NCBI GenBank assembly: GCA_944390825.1
Contig: CALXRG010000005.1
Location: 62,001-126,000, forward strand
DNA length: 64,000 bases
Source: an uncultured Akkermansia sp.
GTDB taxonomy: Bacteria; Verrucomicrobiota; Verrucomicrobiia; Verrucomicrobiales; Akkermansiaceae
Direction: 5' to 3'
The position numbers and the translations under genes are program-made. Below the pieces are notes generated by a model, which worked only from the letters and a program-made list of their open reading frames with translations, was not told where the DNA came from and made no database searches. Positions within the stretch are counted from its first letter, which is position 1. Each line of letters starts with the position of its first letter. This document shows, in pieces, positions 39,199 through 48,688 of the stretch.

Positions 39199-41971
39199 TG
39201 CCCCACCCCACGGTGTGCGGATGGTGAGTATGGAGCAGCAGGTGCAGATTTCGCTGAGGATGATGGAGCCGCCGCTGGTGACGGTGGTGCCGGCGGGGTG
39301 TTTGCCGCGTTTGGAGAGGGCGTTCGCGGTGTCGGCGGGTCGCGGTATGCTGGATTTGCTGCGTTTCGGGTTGCCGGTGGGGGCTTCTCCGCTGCTGGCT
39401 TGGTTGCAGGAGCGGACGCGTGTGGTGATGATGCGGATGTTGCGGGCGTGCCGCCGGGGTCGGCCGGAGGAGGAGGCTGCGGGGTTTTGTGTGCCGCCGG
39501 CGGAGGAGTTGGTGCGCTGGCTGGAGGGGATGCCGCCGATTTATGGGGCGGAGGTGGGGGTGGAGTGTTTGCGTGCGTGGTTTGAGGGGTTGTTCCCGGC
39601 GTTGCAGGAGCTTTGCCGCCGGGAGTGCTGCTCGCCGGTGGAGTGGTTGTGCCGCCTCGGTGAGGGTTGGCAGCAGCTCGGTATGCTGTGTTTCCACCTC
39701 GCAGAGAATGCGGGGGATGATGCGCTGGAGGCGCCGTTCGCGTTCCTGGCGACGTTTATTCATAAGGTGGGGCCGGATGGTAGGCCGCGCCATGCGCCGC
39801 TGGGGTTGGCGGCGCAGTTGTATGCGGGGGATGCGGAGGCGCTGCTGGCGCTGCTGCGCCCGTTGCGTGATTTGGCTGAGCAGTCGCCGTTCTTGCGTGA
39901 GCTGGTGGATTCGCAGGCGGTGTACCGCCCCTGCGGATGGAGTGCGCGCCAGGCGTATGCATTTTTGGAGGCGCTGCCGCTGGTGGAGGCGGCGGGGATT
40001 GAGGTGCGGATGGTGAATCTCTGGAAGACGCGCCCGCCGAAGGCGGAGCTGGTGGTGCAGATGGAGTTGCCGGAGGGGGAGGAGCTCCAGCCCGGTAGCG
40101 TCGGAAGTAAGCCGGATGGTGCGCCGTCGGTGCAGGTGCATTCGCTGCTGCATTTTATCCCGCAGGTGGCGCTGGGTGATCGGTATTTGTCGCCGGAGGA
40201 GCTGGAGGAGTTGCTGGATGTGGGGGATGGTTTGGTGCGGTTCCGTGGTGAGTGGGTGCGGCTGGACCGGGAGAAGCTTGTGAAGTTGCTGGATAGCTGG
40301 CGGCAGGCGGCGCGGATGGCGGCGGGGGGAATCCCGCTGCTGACGGGGCTGCGCTATTTGCTGGGCAGGAGGTCGGAGGCGTTGCCGGATGTGCCGCTGC
40401 CGAAGGAGCGGGTGCGCCTGGCACCGGGGGCCCGGCTCGCGCTGGCGTTGTCGCGTTTGCAGTTCGGTGATGCTGAGCCGGATTTGCCGGAGCGCTTGCG
40501 GGGGATGTTGCGTCCTTATCAGATGGATGGGGTCCGGTTCCTGGTCAATGTGCCGGAGGCGGGGTTCGGGGCGTGCCTGGCGGATGATATGGGGCTGGGT
40601 AAGACGCTGCAGGTGATTTGCTGGCTGGTGCATTTGCAGCGCTGCGGCAGGTTGGAGCAGGGGGCGGCGCTGGTGGTGGCGCCGGCGTCGCTGCTGCCGA
40701 ACTGGCAGGAGGAGCTGGCGCGTTTCGCTCCGGAGTTGCGTGTGATGACGCTGCATCCGTATGCGCTTAGCCGCCGTGATGCGGAGTATTTGCGCAGTAA
40801 CCCCGGGTGGCTGCTGCGCCGGGCTCATGTGGCGCTGACGACCTATGGTATGGTGACGCGCCAGGAGTTGCTGTCCCGCCAGGTGCTGCCTGCGCTGGTG
40901 CTCGATGAGGCTCAGGCGATTAAGAATGCGGATTCCGCGCGCACAAGGGCGGTGCTGCGGCTGACGTCGCCCCGCCGTGTGGCGCTTTCCGGGACTCCGG
41001 TGGAGAATTCGCTCGGGGAGCTGCGCAGTTTGTTTGAGTTCCTCAATCCCGGGTTACTCGGCGGGGAGAAGGAGTTTAATGCGATGGTGCGGGAGATGGG
41101 GTCGGATTATACGATGCTGCGCCGGATGGTGAGGCCTTTCATGCTGCGGCGTCTCAAGAGTGATCCGGCGCTGCTGCCGGAGTTGCCGCCGAAGACGGAG
41201 CAGGCGGCGTACTGTTATCTGACGCCGGAGCAGGCGGCGCTTTACGCGCATGAGGTGCAGCACCTCCAGGCGGTGATCCAGGAGCCGGACCCGACGACGC
41301 GTCTGGCGCTGGTGCTGCCGATTCTCGGCCGTTTCAAGCAGATTTGCAATCACCCTGCACAGTATTTGGGGGAGAGTTATTTCGCGCCGGAGCGCAGTGG
41401 CAAGATGCAGCGCCTGGGGGCGCTGGCGGGCCAGATCGCGGCGGCGGGCGGGGCGTGCCTTGTGTTTACGCAGTACCGTAGGATGATTGAGCCGCTGCAT
41501 GATTACCTGGCGGGGATTTTTGGTGCTCCCGGGTTGTGTTTGCACGGGGGAACGCCGATCGCGGAGAGGCGCGGGCTGGTGGAGCGTTTCCAGCACCCCG
41601 GGGGGCCTCCTTTCTTTATTTTGTCGCTCCGGGCTGCGGGAACGGGGCTGAATCTGACGCGTGCGCATCATGTGATCCATTTTGACCGCTGGTGGAACCC
41701 GGCCGTGGAGAATCAGGCGAGTGACCGCGCGTACCGTATCGGTCAGAAGCGGGCGGTGGTGATTCACCCGATGATTAGTGTCGGGACGATCGAGGAGAAT
41801 ATCCACCGGATGCTGTCCCGTAAGTCGGCGATGGCGGAGGCGCTGCTGGGCGGCGGTTTGGAGAAGTTGCTGCTGCACTTGAGCGCGCAGGAGCTGCTGG
41901 CGCTGGTGCAGCCCACCGGTGTTGCTGCGGGTGCTACGTCGGGTGCTGCGCCGGGCCGGGCGGGGGAGTGA
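39185..41971 (+). CDS. SNF2-family DNA helicase/ATPase
   Basis: The product is 928 residues from the ATG at 39185. The N-terminal half (about 1-400) is a bacterial-type accessory region. The C-terminal half is a Swi2/Snf2 motor: DDMGLGKT (467-474), DEAQAIKN (Walker B, 574-577), SGTPVEN, then the helicase C domain with LRAAGTGLNLT, HFDRWWNPAVENQASDRAYRIGQ. It is a dsDNA translocase, possibly in DNA repair or transcription recycling (RapA-like roles are known for relatives). The start is uncertain: ATGs at 39221 and 39230 are also in frame. It overlaps the preceding gene by 14 nt from 39185. Confidence 0.93.
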   Translation: MSGDDAPPHGVRMVSMEQQVQISLRMMEPPLVTVVPAGCLPRLERAFAVSAGRGMLDLLRFGLPVGASPLLAWLQERTRVVMMRMLRACRRGRPEEEAAGFCVPPAEELVRWLEGMPPIYGAEVGVECLRAWFEGLFPALQELCRRECCSPVEWLCRLGEGWQQLGMLCFHLAENAGDDALEAPFAFLATFIHKVGPDGRPRHAPLGLAAQLYAGDAEALLALLRPLRDLAEQSPFLRELVDSQAVYRPCGWSARQAYAFLEALPLVEAAGIEVRMVNLWKTRPPKAELVVQMELPEGEELQPGSVGSKPDGAPSVQVHSLLHFIPQVALGDRYLSPEELEELLDVGDGLVRFRGEWVRLDREKLVKLLDSWRQAARMAAGGIPLLTGLRYLLGRRSEALPDVPLPKERVRLAPGARLALALSRLQFGDAEPDLPERLRGMLRPYQMDGVRFLVNVPEAGFGACLADDMGLGKTLQVICWLVHLQRCGRLEQGAALVVAPASLLPNWQEELARFAPELRVMTLHPYALSRRDAEYLRSNPGWLLRRAHVALTTYGMVTRQELLSRQVLPALVLDEAQAIKNADSARTRAVLRLTSPRRVALSGTPVENSLGELRSLFEFLNPGLLGGEKEFNAMVREMGSDYTMLRRMVRPFMLRRLKSDPALLPELPPKTEQAAYCYLTPEQAALYAHEVQHLQAVIQEPDPTTRLALVLPILGRFKQICNHPAQYLGESYFAPERSGKMQRLGALAGQIAAAGGACLVFTQYRRMIEPLHDYLAGIFGAPGLCLHGGTPIAERRGLVERFQHPGGPPFFILSLRAAGTGLNLTRAHHVIHFDRWWNPAVENQASDRAYRIGQKRAVVIHPMISVGTIEENIHRMLSRKSAMAEALLGGGLEKLLLHLSAQELLALVQPTGVAAGATSGAAPGRAGE

Positions 41972-42383
41972 TGGTGCGGGGTGGTTCGGGGAGTCGGTGC
42001 CTGGATGGGTTTGGTTCAAGCGGGCGGGCGAGTGCGTCGGCCCGGTAGATGCGGGGGTGTTGCTGAGCGGTTTCATGCTCGCGCTGGTAGTGGCGGGCGC
42101 AGAGCAGGAGGACTCCCAGCAGGATGATGACGCAGCCGGCCAGCAGCCAGAAGGCGACTTTGCTCGAGGAGGTGCGCGGAAAGAAGCGGTGCTGTACCCA
42201 GGTGTGCAGCATGCGGTGCGCGACGGCCAGCAGGGTCGCGATGCTGAAGATCATTTCGCCGGCGTCGAGGCTCCAGCCGAGACCTGTGAGGATGGCGGCG
42301 ATAATCCAGAGGCCAATGCAGGCGCGGTCGTAGCGGGTGTTGATGGCGGCGATGTCGGCCAGTTCACGCGGGGTTTTCGGCAT
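41934..42383 (-). CDS. Small membrane protein, two transmembrane helices
   Basis: The product is 149 residues from the ATG at 42383 (MPKTPRELADIAAINTRYDR). Two hydrophobic helices are visible, CIGLWIIAAILTGLGW and VAFWLLAGCVIILLGVLLLC, with a His/Arg-rich loop between and a Pro-rich tail. I recognise no family. It lies 115 nt downstream of the RND pump gene on the same strand, past a hairpin. Its last 38 nt are antisense to the 3' end of the SNF2 gene. Confidence 0.6.
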   Translation of the reverse strand: MPKTPRELADIAAINTRYDRACIGLWIIAAILTGLGWSLDAGEMIFSIATLLAVAHRMLHTWVQHRFFPRTSSSKVAFWLLAGCVIILLGVLLLCARHYQREHETAQQHPRIYRADALARPLEPNPSRHRLPEPPRTITPPPGPAQHPT

Positions 42384-42454
42384 GGGATGGGAGTGGGTAG
42401 GCGGGCCGGGAGGGGTGGAGTGGGTGAGGGAAAACGGGGTGGGAGAGGGGGTAA

Positions 42455-42488
42455 GGGCCCGCCCTGCGATTGGCGGCGGGGCGGGCCC
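42455..42488 (-). terminator. Hairpin after the RND pump gene
   Basis: GGGCCCGCCC (42455-42464) pairs perfectly with GGGCGGGCCC (42479-42488), starting 11 nt after the pump stop codon. There is no T-tract, so read-through into the small membrane protein gene is possible. Confidence 0.55.
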
Positions 42489-42498
42489 GGGGGCTGGT

Positions 42499-45400
42499 TT
42501 ATTCTTTCTCGGCGGATTTGATCCAGCCTGAGAAGATGCGCGCGGTGGCGGGCATGACCAGCAGGTTGAGGATGGTGGCGCTGACAAGACCGCCAAATTG
42601 AACGATGGCCAGCGGGGCGAGCAGTTCGCCGCCGGGTTGGTCTTTCGCCCAGACGAGGGGCAGCAGGCCAAGAATGGTGGTCAGCGAGGTCATGATGATG
42701 GGGATGACGCGCTCCCGGGAGCCTTCGCGGATGGCTTCATCGACACTCAGGCCGCTTTGCTCGAGTGAGCGGTAGCGGTTGAGCAGGATGAGGCCGGAGC
42801 GGATGGCAAAGCCGATGACGGTCACAAAGCCGATGATGGAGCTCACGGAGAGGATGGGCGGGATGTAGTGCCCGGTCATCAGGGAGTGCATGGTGTCGCT
42901 GGAGGCGAGGAAGACGGCGATGATGCCGCCGACCAGGCAGAGCGGGATGTTGATGAGGGTGATGACGGCGCGCCTGACGCTGCCCAGTGAGGTGGCCAGC
43001 AGCAGGACGATGAGGACGCAGACGATGCTGCCGAGGATGTAGAGCCGCTTGCCGGCTTCTTCCCGGCTTTTGATGGTGCCGGCGTAGTCGACGGTGCAGC
43101 CCATGGCGTTCATGGCGGGATCGAGTTTCTCACGGCAGGCGTCGGCGAGGTCGCCGAGGTTGGAGTCCAGTGAGGGGTTGCAGGAGATCATCGCTTTGCG
43201 GCGGGTGTAGTCGCGCAGGATGAGGTTGGTGACTTCGGTGCGGTAGACTTCCGCGACGTCGCTGAGTCTCATCGTGCGGCCGCCCGGGGCGACGAGCTGG
43301 AGGTTGCGCACGTCATCGACGCTCTGACGCAGCTCGGGGTCGAGGCGCAGCATGATGTTCCAGCGGTCGAGGTTGCGGATGACTTCGCCCATCTTGAGGC
43401 CGTTGAGGGCGGCGGAGACTTGCTCGGCGGCTTCCGCTACGGTGAGGCCGCAGGCGGCGAGGGCTTCCCGGTTGTAGTCGACGCAGACGGTGTCGACCAT
43501 GACTTCACGGTTGGCCCGGGCATCGGCTACTTCCGGCATTCCCTGGAGGATCTCGGCGGCTTTTTTGGCGGCGGCGCGGATTTGCGGGAGTTCATCGCCG
43601 TAGATGTTGATGGCGATTTCGGAGTTGGAGCCGGAGAGGGCGTTGCTGATGCGGTGGGCAAGCGGGAAGCCGATCATGCCGCTGGCGCCGGGAATGCTGC
43701 GCAGTTGCTGCTGGATTTGCTCGCGCAGTTGGCGCTGGTTTTTCTCCAGGTCGACGCGTACGACGAGTTCGGAGGCGGAGACGGGTTCGGCGTGTTCGTC
43801 ATTTTCGGCGCGTCCTGTGCGCTGCGCGACGGTTTTGACGCCGTCGATTTGTTGCAGTTCGTGCATGACCTGGCCGGAGATGCGCTCGGTTTCTTCCAGT
43901 GAGGTGCCCGGGACGGCGTTGACAAAGACGGTGTAGCAGTCCTCATTGAAGGGTGGCAGGAAGCTGGTGCCAAAGGTGGAGGCCAGCCAGAGTGAGGCGC
44001 CGGTGAGCACGAGCAGTGAGCCGAAGACGGTTTTGGGGAAGCTCATGCAGAAGTTCAGAACCGGGGTGTAGAGGCGCTTGATGAGGCGCGCCGAGGCGGA
44101 GTCGCCGCTGCTGTTGGAGGCGTTGGCTCCGGGGGTGTTGGCTGTGGCTCCGGGGAGCTGTGCCGTTGCGCTGGTTTCTGCTGTTCCGTTGCTGCCCGGT
44201 TTGCCGGTTTTGAACCACATGAGGCAGAGCACGGGGATGATGGTGATGGACACCAGCAGGGAGGCGAAGAGTGCCAGGATGTAGGAGATGCCCAGCGGAC
44301 GGTAGAATTGACCTTCCAAGCCGCTCAGGAAGAGCAGGGGAACGAAGACCAAAATGATGATGACGGAGGAGAAGCTGATGGAGCTGACAATCTCGCCTTT
44401 GGCTTCCATGAGCACGGCAATGCGCGATTTTTGCTGCTCCGGCGGCAGCGCGGCGTTGCGGCTCAGGCTGCGCCAGGCGTTTTCGACGAAGATGATGGCG
44501 TTGTCGACGACGTCACCTACCGCGACGGCAAGGCCGCCCAGGGTCATGATGTTGATGGCCAGACCGAACACTGGGAAGCAGGCCATGCCCAGCAGGACGG
44601 AGAGCGGCATGCTTACGAGGGTAATCAGGGCGGTGCGGATGTTGAGCAGGGTCAGGAAGATGACAATCATCACGACGATGCCGGCAATGTAGAGGGTTTC
44701 TTTGCCGTTCTCCAGGGAGAGGGTGATGAAGTCTGCCTGCCGGTAGGCGTCGGCGTGCAGTTTCATGTTGGCCGGGAGCTGACTGGAGGCAAACTCGCGG
44801 ACGGCTTTGTCAACGGCCTGGGTGAGCTCCATGGTGTTGGCACCGGGTACTTTCTGCACGGAGAGGATGACTGCCTGCTGGCCCTGGAAGCCCGCGTTGC
44901 CGCGGCGGGGAGCGCCGTCGATGCGCACGTCCGCAACGTCTTCCAGCCGCAGGACTCCACTCGGATGGCCGGGGACCAGGGTGCGTTTGATGTGCTCGGG
45001 AGTCATGGCGCGCGAGGCTTGCTGCACGGGCAGTTCCTGCCCGGCGACGTCTTCGAGGTAGCCGGCAGGGACGCTGCTTTGGGAGGCATCGACGGTGGCT
45101 TTGAGATCATCGAGGGTGATGCCGGCCTGGCGCATTTTTTCGGGGTCGAAGAGAATCTGGTACTCCGGCAGGCGGCCGCCCAGCACGGTGACCTGACCGA
45201 CGCCGGGAATGGACATGAGGCGGTTGCGCAGGTCAAACTCGCCGACGCGCCGCATGTCCAGCGGGTCGGCGGTTTCATCCCCGGTGATGGCGATGAGCAT
45301 GATCTCACCGGTGACGGAGACGATGGGGGCCATCTCGCACTCAACGTTGTCGGGCAGCATCTCGCGCACGGTGGACAGGCGCTCGGAGACGATTTGGCGC

Positions 45401-45714
45401 GCGAGGTAGATGTCCGTATCCCAGTCGAAGTCGACCCAGACGAAGGAGAGGCCGCCGGCGGATGAGGAGCTGACGCGGGTGACGCCGGGGGTGCCGTTCA
45501 TGGCGGATTCCAGCGGGATGGAGATGTATTGCTCAACTTCTTCGGCGGAGAGGCCGCCGGCTTCGGTCTGGATGGTGACGCGCGGGACGTAGAGCTCGGG
45601 GAAGACATCGACAGGCAGTCGGCTGACGACGACGGCGCTCAGCAGGGCGAGCGCCAGGGTGAGGATGAGAACCGTGACGCGGTTTCTCAAACAGAAGTCC
45701 AGGAGGGCATTCAT
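42499..45714 (-). CDS. Heavy-metal RND efflux pump, inner-membrane subunit (CusA/CzcA-like)
   Basis: The 1071-residue pump has the RND layout: helix 1 (VTVLILTLALALLSAVVV), a large periplasmic loop, helices 2-6, a second loop and helices 8-12. ELYVPRVTIQTEAGGLSAEEVEQYI and GGLAVAVGDVVDNAIIFVENAWR (helix 4 with the proton-relay Asp) place it nearer the CusA/CzcA metal branch than the AcrB drug branch. A low-complexity Thr/Ala/Asn/Ser-rich stretch (about residues 515-545) lies in the middle cytoplasmic loop. It works with the adaptor and outer-membrane channel encoded upstream in the same operon. Confidence 0.93.
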   Translation of the reverse strand: MNALLDFCLRNRVTVLILTLALALLSAVVVSRLPVDVFPELYVPRVTIQTEAGGLSAEEVEQYISIPLESAMNGTPGVTRVSSSSAGGLSFVWVDFDWDTDIYLARQIVSERLSTVREMLPDNVECEMAPIVSVTGEIMLIAITGDETADPLDMRRVGEFDLRNRLMSIPGVGQVTVLGGRLPEYQILFDPEKMRQAGITLDDLKATVDASQSSVPAGYLEDVAGQELPVQQASRAMTPEHIKRTLVPGHPSGVLRLEDVADVRIDGAPRRGNAGFQGQQAVILSVQKVPGANTMELTQAVDKAVREFASSQLPANMKLHADAYRQADFITLSLENGKETLYIAGIVVMIVIFLTLLNIRTALITLVSMPLSVLLGMACFPVFGLAINIMTLGGLAVAVGDVVDNAIIFVENAWRSLSRNAALPPEQQKSRIAVLMEAKGEIVSSISFSSVIIILVFVPLLFLSGLEGQFYRPLGISYILALFASLLVSITIIPVLCLMWFKTGKPGSNGTAETSATAQLPGATANTPGANASNSSGDSASARLIKRLYTPVLNFCMSFPKTVFGSLLVLTGASLWLASTFGTSFLPPFNEDCYTVFVNAVPGTSLEETERISGQVMHELQQIDGVKTVAQRTGRAENDEHAEPVSASELVVRVDLEKNQRQLREQIQQQLRSIPGASGMIGFPLAHRISNALSGSNSEIAINIYGDELPQIRAAAKKAAEILQGMPEVADARANREVMVDTVCVDYNREALAACGLTVAEAAEQVSAALNGLKMGEVIRNLDRWNIMLRLDPELRQSVDDVRNLQLVAPGGRTMRLSDVAEVYRTEVTNLILRDYTRRKAMISCNPSLDSNLGDLADACREKLDPAMNAMGCTVDYAGTIKSREEAGKRLYILGSIVCVLIVLLLATSLGSVRRAVITLINIPLCLVGGIIAVFLASSDTMHSLMTGHYIPPILSVSSIIGFVTVIGFAIRSGLILLNRYRSLEQSGLSVDEAIREGSRERVIPIIMTSLTTILGLLPLVWAKDQPGGELLAPLAIVQFGGLVSATILNLLVMPATARIFSGWIKSAEKE

Positions 45715-45810
45715 GGTTACTGACGGTGTTCTGTTGGTTGGGGATGTATGCCGGATGGGGCCGGGGGGCAGTGCCTGCAGGACGGTTTGCGGTGCCGGAC
45801 GGCGGGGCGG

Positions 45811-47295
45811 TTAGTTGTCTTCGCCTTCATGGAATTTGCCGTCGGCGTGGAAGTGACCGGCTTTCTTTTTGGCCCCTTCCCCAGGCAGGATGTATTTGAG
45901 TTCATAGCCGCCTTTGACGACGATACGCTGGCCGGGTTTGAGGCCTTTGACTGGTGTCATGCCGCGGCGGCTGGTGCCGGCCTGGACTTTCATCATGGCG
46001 AACTTGCCTTCGGCAACCTCGACGAAGACGACGTCATCGACGCCGACCTTCACAATGGCGGAATCCGGGATGGGGATGCTGCCCTGGCTCTGCTCCGAGT
46101 CGTCGTAGAGGTCGAGGCGGCAGAGCTGGCCGGCCGGGACGCCGGCGGGCATGCTTTCCGGGGTGAAGTAGAGGGTGCGGGTGAGTTTCTCCGGGTCGAC
46201 CTGCTCGGCGAGACGCCAGCTGCCCCGGACGGTGACGTTGTCGCGCCCGACGGGGATGGTGGCACGCACCTGGTTAAAGCGAGGCATGTTGCCGGCGTAG
46301 AGCGTGCCGATGATTTCCATGGCGTTGGTGTCGCTCATGGTGAGAACGGGAGCTCCCTGTTCCCCCCAGCTGCCCTGGGAGATGCCGACGTTGCGCACGA
46401 TGCCGTCCTGAAGGGCGCGGACCACCAGCACCTGCATGCCGTCCTGCTCGGTGGCTTCGCCGCCGAAGGTGATGGCGCGCAGGCGGATGCGGGCGGTTTC
46501 CAGCTCCCGCTCGAGCTGCCGCTGCTCGGCGAGTTTGAAGGTGCGCTGCTCTTCCAGTTCACTGTTGCGGCTGCCGGCGGAGGCGAGGCGGTCGAGGCGC
46601 TCCTGCATGGCGATGAGCTCTTCCCGGCTGCGCTCGAGGGCCGCTTCACCGCTGGCGACGGCTGTGATCTGCTCGGTGAGAGTCGGGGATGCCAGGGTGT
46701 AGAGAATGTCGCCTTTCCTGACCTGCTGGGCGGATTTGACGTGCAGGGTCAGCCGGCCGGCACAGGGCAGTGCGTAGGTGTTCATGGCGTGGTTGGGCGC
46801 GCTCAGGTAGCCGTACATGCTGTGGGTGAGGGCTTGGGTGGCTTCCGGGACTTCCTCAATCTGCATGTTGAGGATGTGGCGGGAGCGGGCGTCGGCTTCT
46901 ACGATGACGGCATCCCCCCCGGTGCAGACCTCCTCCGGGGCGTGGACGTGGCCGTGCGCCGCGTGATCGTGGTCGTGGCTTTCGTGTTCAGCTTCGTTGT
47001 GGTCTTCATGCCTGGCCTCGGTGTGGCTGCTGTGGTCGTGGTCTGCGGTGCAGGTGTCGCCAGCGTGCTCGGCGTGCTCAGCATGTTCAGGGTGCTCGGC
47101 GTGCTCGGCGTGCTCGGCGTGCTCGGCGTGCTCGGCGTGCTCGGCGTGCTTGTGCTCGGCATCTGACGGGGGTGCGCTGTCAGGATGTTCTGCGGTGCAC
47201 GGGGCGCCGTCGGTGTGGGTGTGGGGTTCGGCGGCTCGGGAGACGGGAGCGCAGGTCAGCGCGGTGGCAAGGGTGATGAGGATGGAAAGTTTCAT
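45811..47295 (-). CDS. RND efflux adaptor with His-rich metal-binding N-terminus (CusB/CzcB-like)
   Basis: The 494-residue periplasmic membrane-fusion protein has a signal peptide (about 1-21) and then a remarkable His-rich region. Residues 25-118 contain 26 His, including nine AEH/PEH triplets in a row (51-77), and end in DHDHAAHGHVH. From about residue 128 a typical adaptor follows with a barrel-sandwich hybrid domain, a helical hairpin (about 205-270), a beta-barrel and a membrane-proximal domain. A second His patch ends the protein (GHFHADGKFHEGEDN). It joins the pump to the channel and probably hands over Cu, Zn, Co or Ni; the metal cannot be told from sequence. Confidence 0.92.
   Translation of the reverse strand: MKLSILITLATALTCAPVSRAAEPHTHTDGAPCTAEHPDSAPPSDAEHKHAEHAEHAEHAEHAEHAEHPEHAEHAEHAGDTCTADHDHSSHTEARHEDHNEAEHESHDHDHAAHGHVHAPEEVCTGGDAVIVEADARSRHILNMQIEEVPEATQALTHSMYGYLSAPNHAMNTYALPCAGRLTLHVKSAQQVRKGDILYTLASPTLTEQITAVASGEAALERSREELIAMQERLDRLASAGSRNSELEEQRTFKLAEQRQLERELETARIRLRAITFGGEATEQDGMQVLVVRALQDGIVRNVGISQGSWGEQGAPVLTMSDTNAMEIIGTLYAGNMPRFNQVRATIPVGRDNVTVRGSWRLAEQVDPEKLTRTLYFTPESMPAGVPAGQLCRLDLYDDSEQSQGSIPIPDSAIVKVGVDDVVFVEVAEGKFAMMKVQAGTSRRGMTPVKGLKPGQRIVVKGGYELKYILPGEGAKKKAGHFHADGKFHEGEDN
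47062..47145. repeat. 9-bp tandem repeat encoding AEH triplets
   Basis: GTGCTCGGC (read on +) is repeated almost perfectly across this stretch, inside the adaptor gene. Unit length is a multiple of three, so copy-number changes keep the frame and only alter the number of AEH triplets. Confidence 0.85.
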
Positions 47296-48626
47296 GGTTT
47301 GTGGAAGGGGTTGAGGTAGAGAATTTGGGTTTGGACGTCCAGAAGCTGCTCGAGGCAGTCAAGGTAGTTGATGTGACGCTCGAAGACTTCCTGCCGTGAG
47401 CCGGCCAGAGCGGGCATGCCGATTTCGCCGATGGCGAAGAGGGCTTCCTGACGCTGCTCGGCATCGCGCAGGACGCCGAGGTTGGTGAACTCCTCCCGGC
47501 AGTGCTGGAGGGCGAGTTGCTGGCGGTCGGAGAGGGCAGCGGCGTTGCGCAGCAGGGCTCGCCACTGGGAGATGGCATCGTGGTGGCGGATGTCGCGCTC
47601 TGCGTTGGCGGCGGCGATGGCTTCGCGGTTGCGGTTCCAGAGGGGGATGTTGAAGCCGATGGTGGGTTTGAGCTTGTCCACGTCATCCGCTCGCTCCCAG
47701 CCCATGCTCAGGGAAAGCTCGGGGTACTGGCGGCGGATTTCGCGGCGCAGTTCCTGCTCGCCGGCTCCGTAGCTGGCCATCAGGGCTTTGAGTTCGGGAG
47801 ATTCCAGCAGGGCGTCGCCGTCCGCTACCGGAAGAGCCGCCGGCAGTTCGCGCGGCAGGGAGCCCTGAAGCTCGATGTCGCGCATGTCCGGGTGCAGCCC
47901 CAGGAGATTGACGAGTTCCAGGTGCTGCTGGAGGTGCAGGTTGTCCAGCTCCTGGAGTGCTTTCGTGGCGTCGAAGGTGCGCTGGTTGGCCAGCTTGAAC
48001 TCGGCAAACTCGACCTCGCCGAGTTCATAGAGTTTGGCGATCTTTTCTTCCTCGTCGCGCAGCCGGGTGAGGCGGGTGCGCATCAGCTGCTGCTTGGCGT
48101 GGCTGACCATGATGCGGTGACGCAGGGTGTCGAGCTGCTTGAGGAAGTCGCGTTCCTGCGTGCGCATGGTCCAGTAGTCCGCTTCTTTGTATTGCTCAGC
48201 GATTTTGGAGGCCAGGGCGGGCAGGCCGGTGACAGGCAGGGTGAGCCCCGGGTTGTAGGTCTGCCCGGTGGCGTAGGGGCTGAGGGTGTAGGCGAGTTCG
48301 GTGGAGAGTGAGGGGTCTTCCCACAGCCCGGCAAACTCGGCAATGCTGGTGGATTTGGCGTAGGTGAGGCGGGCCTTGTTCAGATCGGGGTTCAGCATGA
48401 GGCCGATGTTGTGCAGATCGGCCAGGCTCAGGGCGGGTTTGGCGCAGAGTTTGCGCGAGAGGGTGAGCCACTCCGCGGTGTTGCGCTGCAGGTCGAGGGG
48501 TTTGGCTGTGTAGACGGTGCAGGCTGCCAGCAGGCCCAGCAGAAGGACGGTGCCGCAGCGTAGGGCTTTGTGCCGTGCCCTATGGTGTGGGGTGTGAGAG
48601 GTGATGAGCGGAAGGTGAGGGTGCAT
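47292..48626 (-). CDS. Outer-membrane efflux channel (TolC/CusC-like lipoprotein)
   Basis: The 444-residue protein has a lipoprotein signal ending in LLGLLAAC (Cys36) and two outer-membrane-efflux repeats with long helices (about 150-230 and 350-430). ISQWRALLRNAAALSDRQQL and ELGEVEFAEFKLANQRTFDA are typical coiled segments. It forms the outer-membrane exit duct of the tripartite pump. Its stop overlaps the adaptor start by 4 nt, so the two are translationally coupled. The N-terminal 20 residues before the hydrophobic core are His/Pro-rich. Confidence 0.9.
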   Translation of the reverse strand: MHPHLPLITSHTPHHRARHKALRCGTVLLLGLLAACTVYTAKPLDLQRNTAEWLTLSRKLCAKPALSLADLHNIGLMLNPDLNKARLTYAKSTSIAEFAGLWEDPSLSTELAYTLSPYATGQTYNPGLTLPVTGLPALASKIAEQYKEADYWTMRTQERDFLKQLDTLRHRIMVSHAKQQLMRTRLTRLRDEEEKIAKLYELGEVEFAEFKLANQRTFDATKALQELDNLHLQQHLELVNLLGLHPDMRDIELQGSLPRELPAALPVADGDALLESPELKALMASYGAGEQELRREIRRQYPELSLSMGWERADDVDKLKPTIGFNIPLWNRNREAIAAANAERDIRHHDAISQWRALLRNAAALSDRQQLALQHCREEFTNLGVLRDAEQRQEALFAIGEIGMPALAGSRQEVFERHINYLDCLEQLLDVQTQILYLNPFHKP

Positions 48627-48660
48627 GATTAAACGTTTGCTTGAATGTTTGTCTGAAGCT

Positions 48661-48688
48661 ATGATATGTTGGAATGGTCGGAAGTCAA
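48661..48688 (-). promoter_or_regulatory. Promoter of the RND efflux operon
   Basis: On the - strand TTGACT (48688-48683) and TATCAT (48666-48661) are 16 nt apart, giving a leader of about 28 nt to the ATG at 48626. No CueR/CopY-type palindrome was recognised. Confidence 0.6.
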
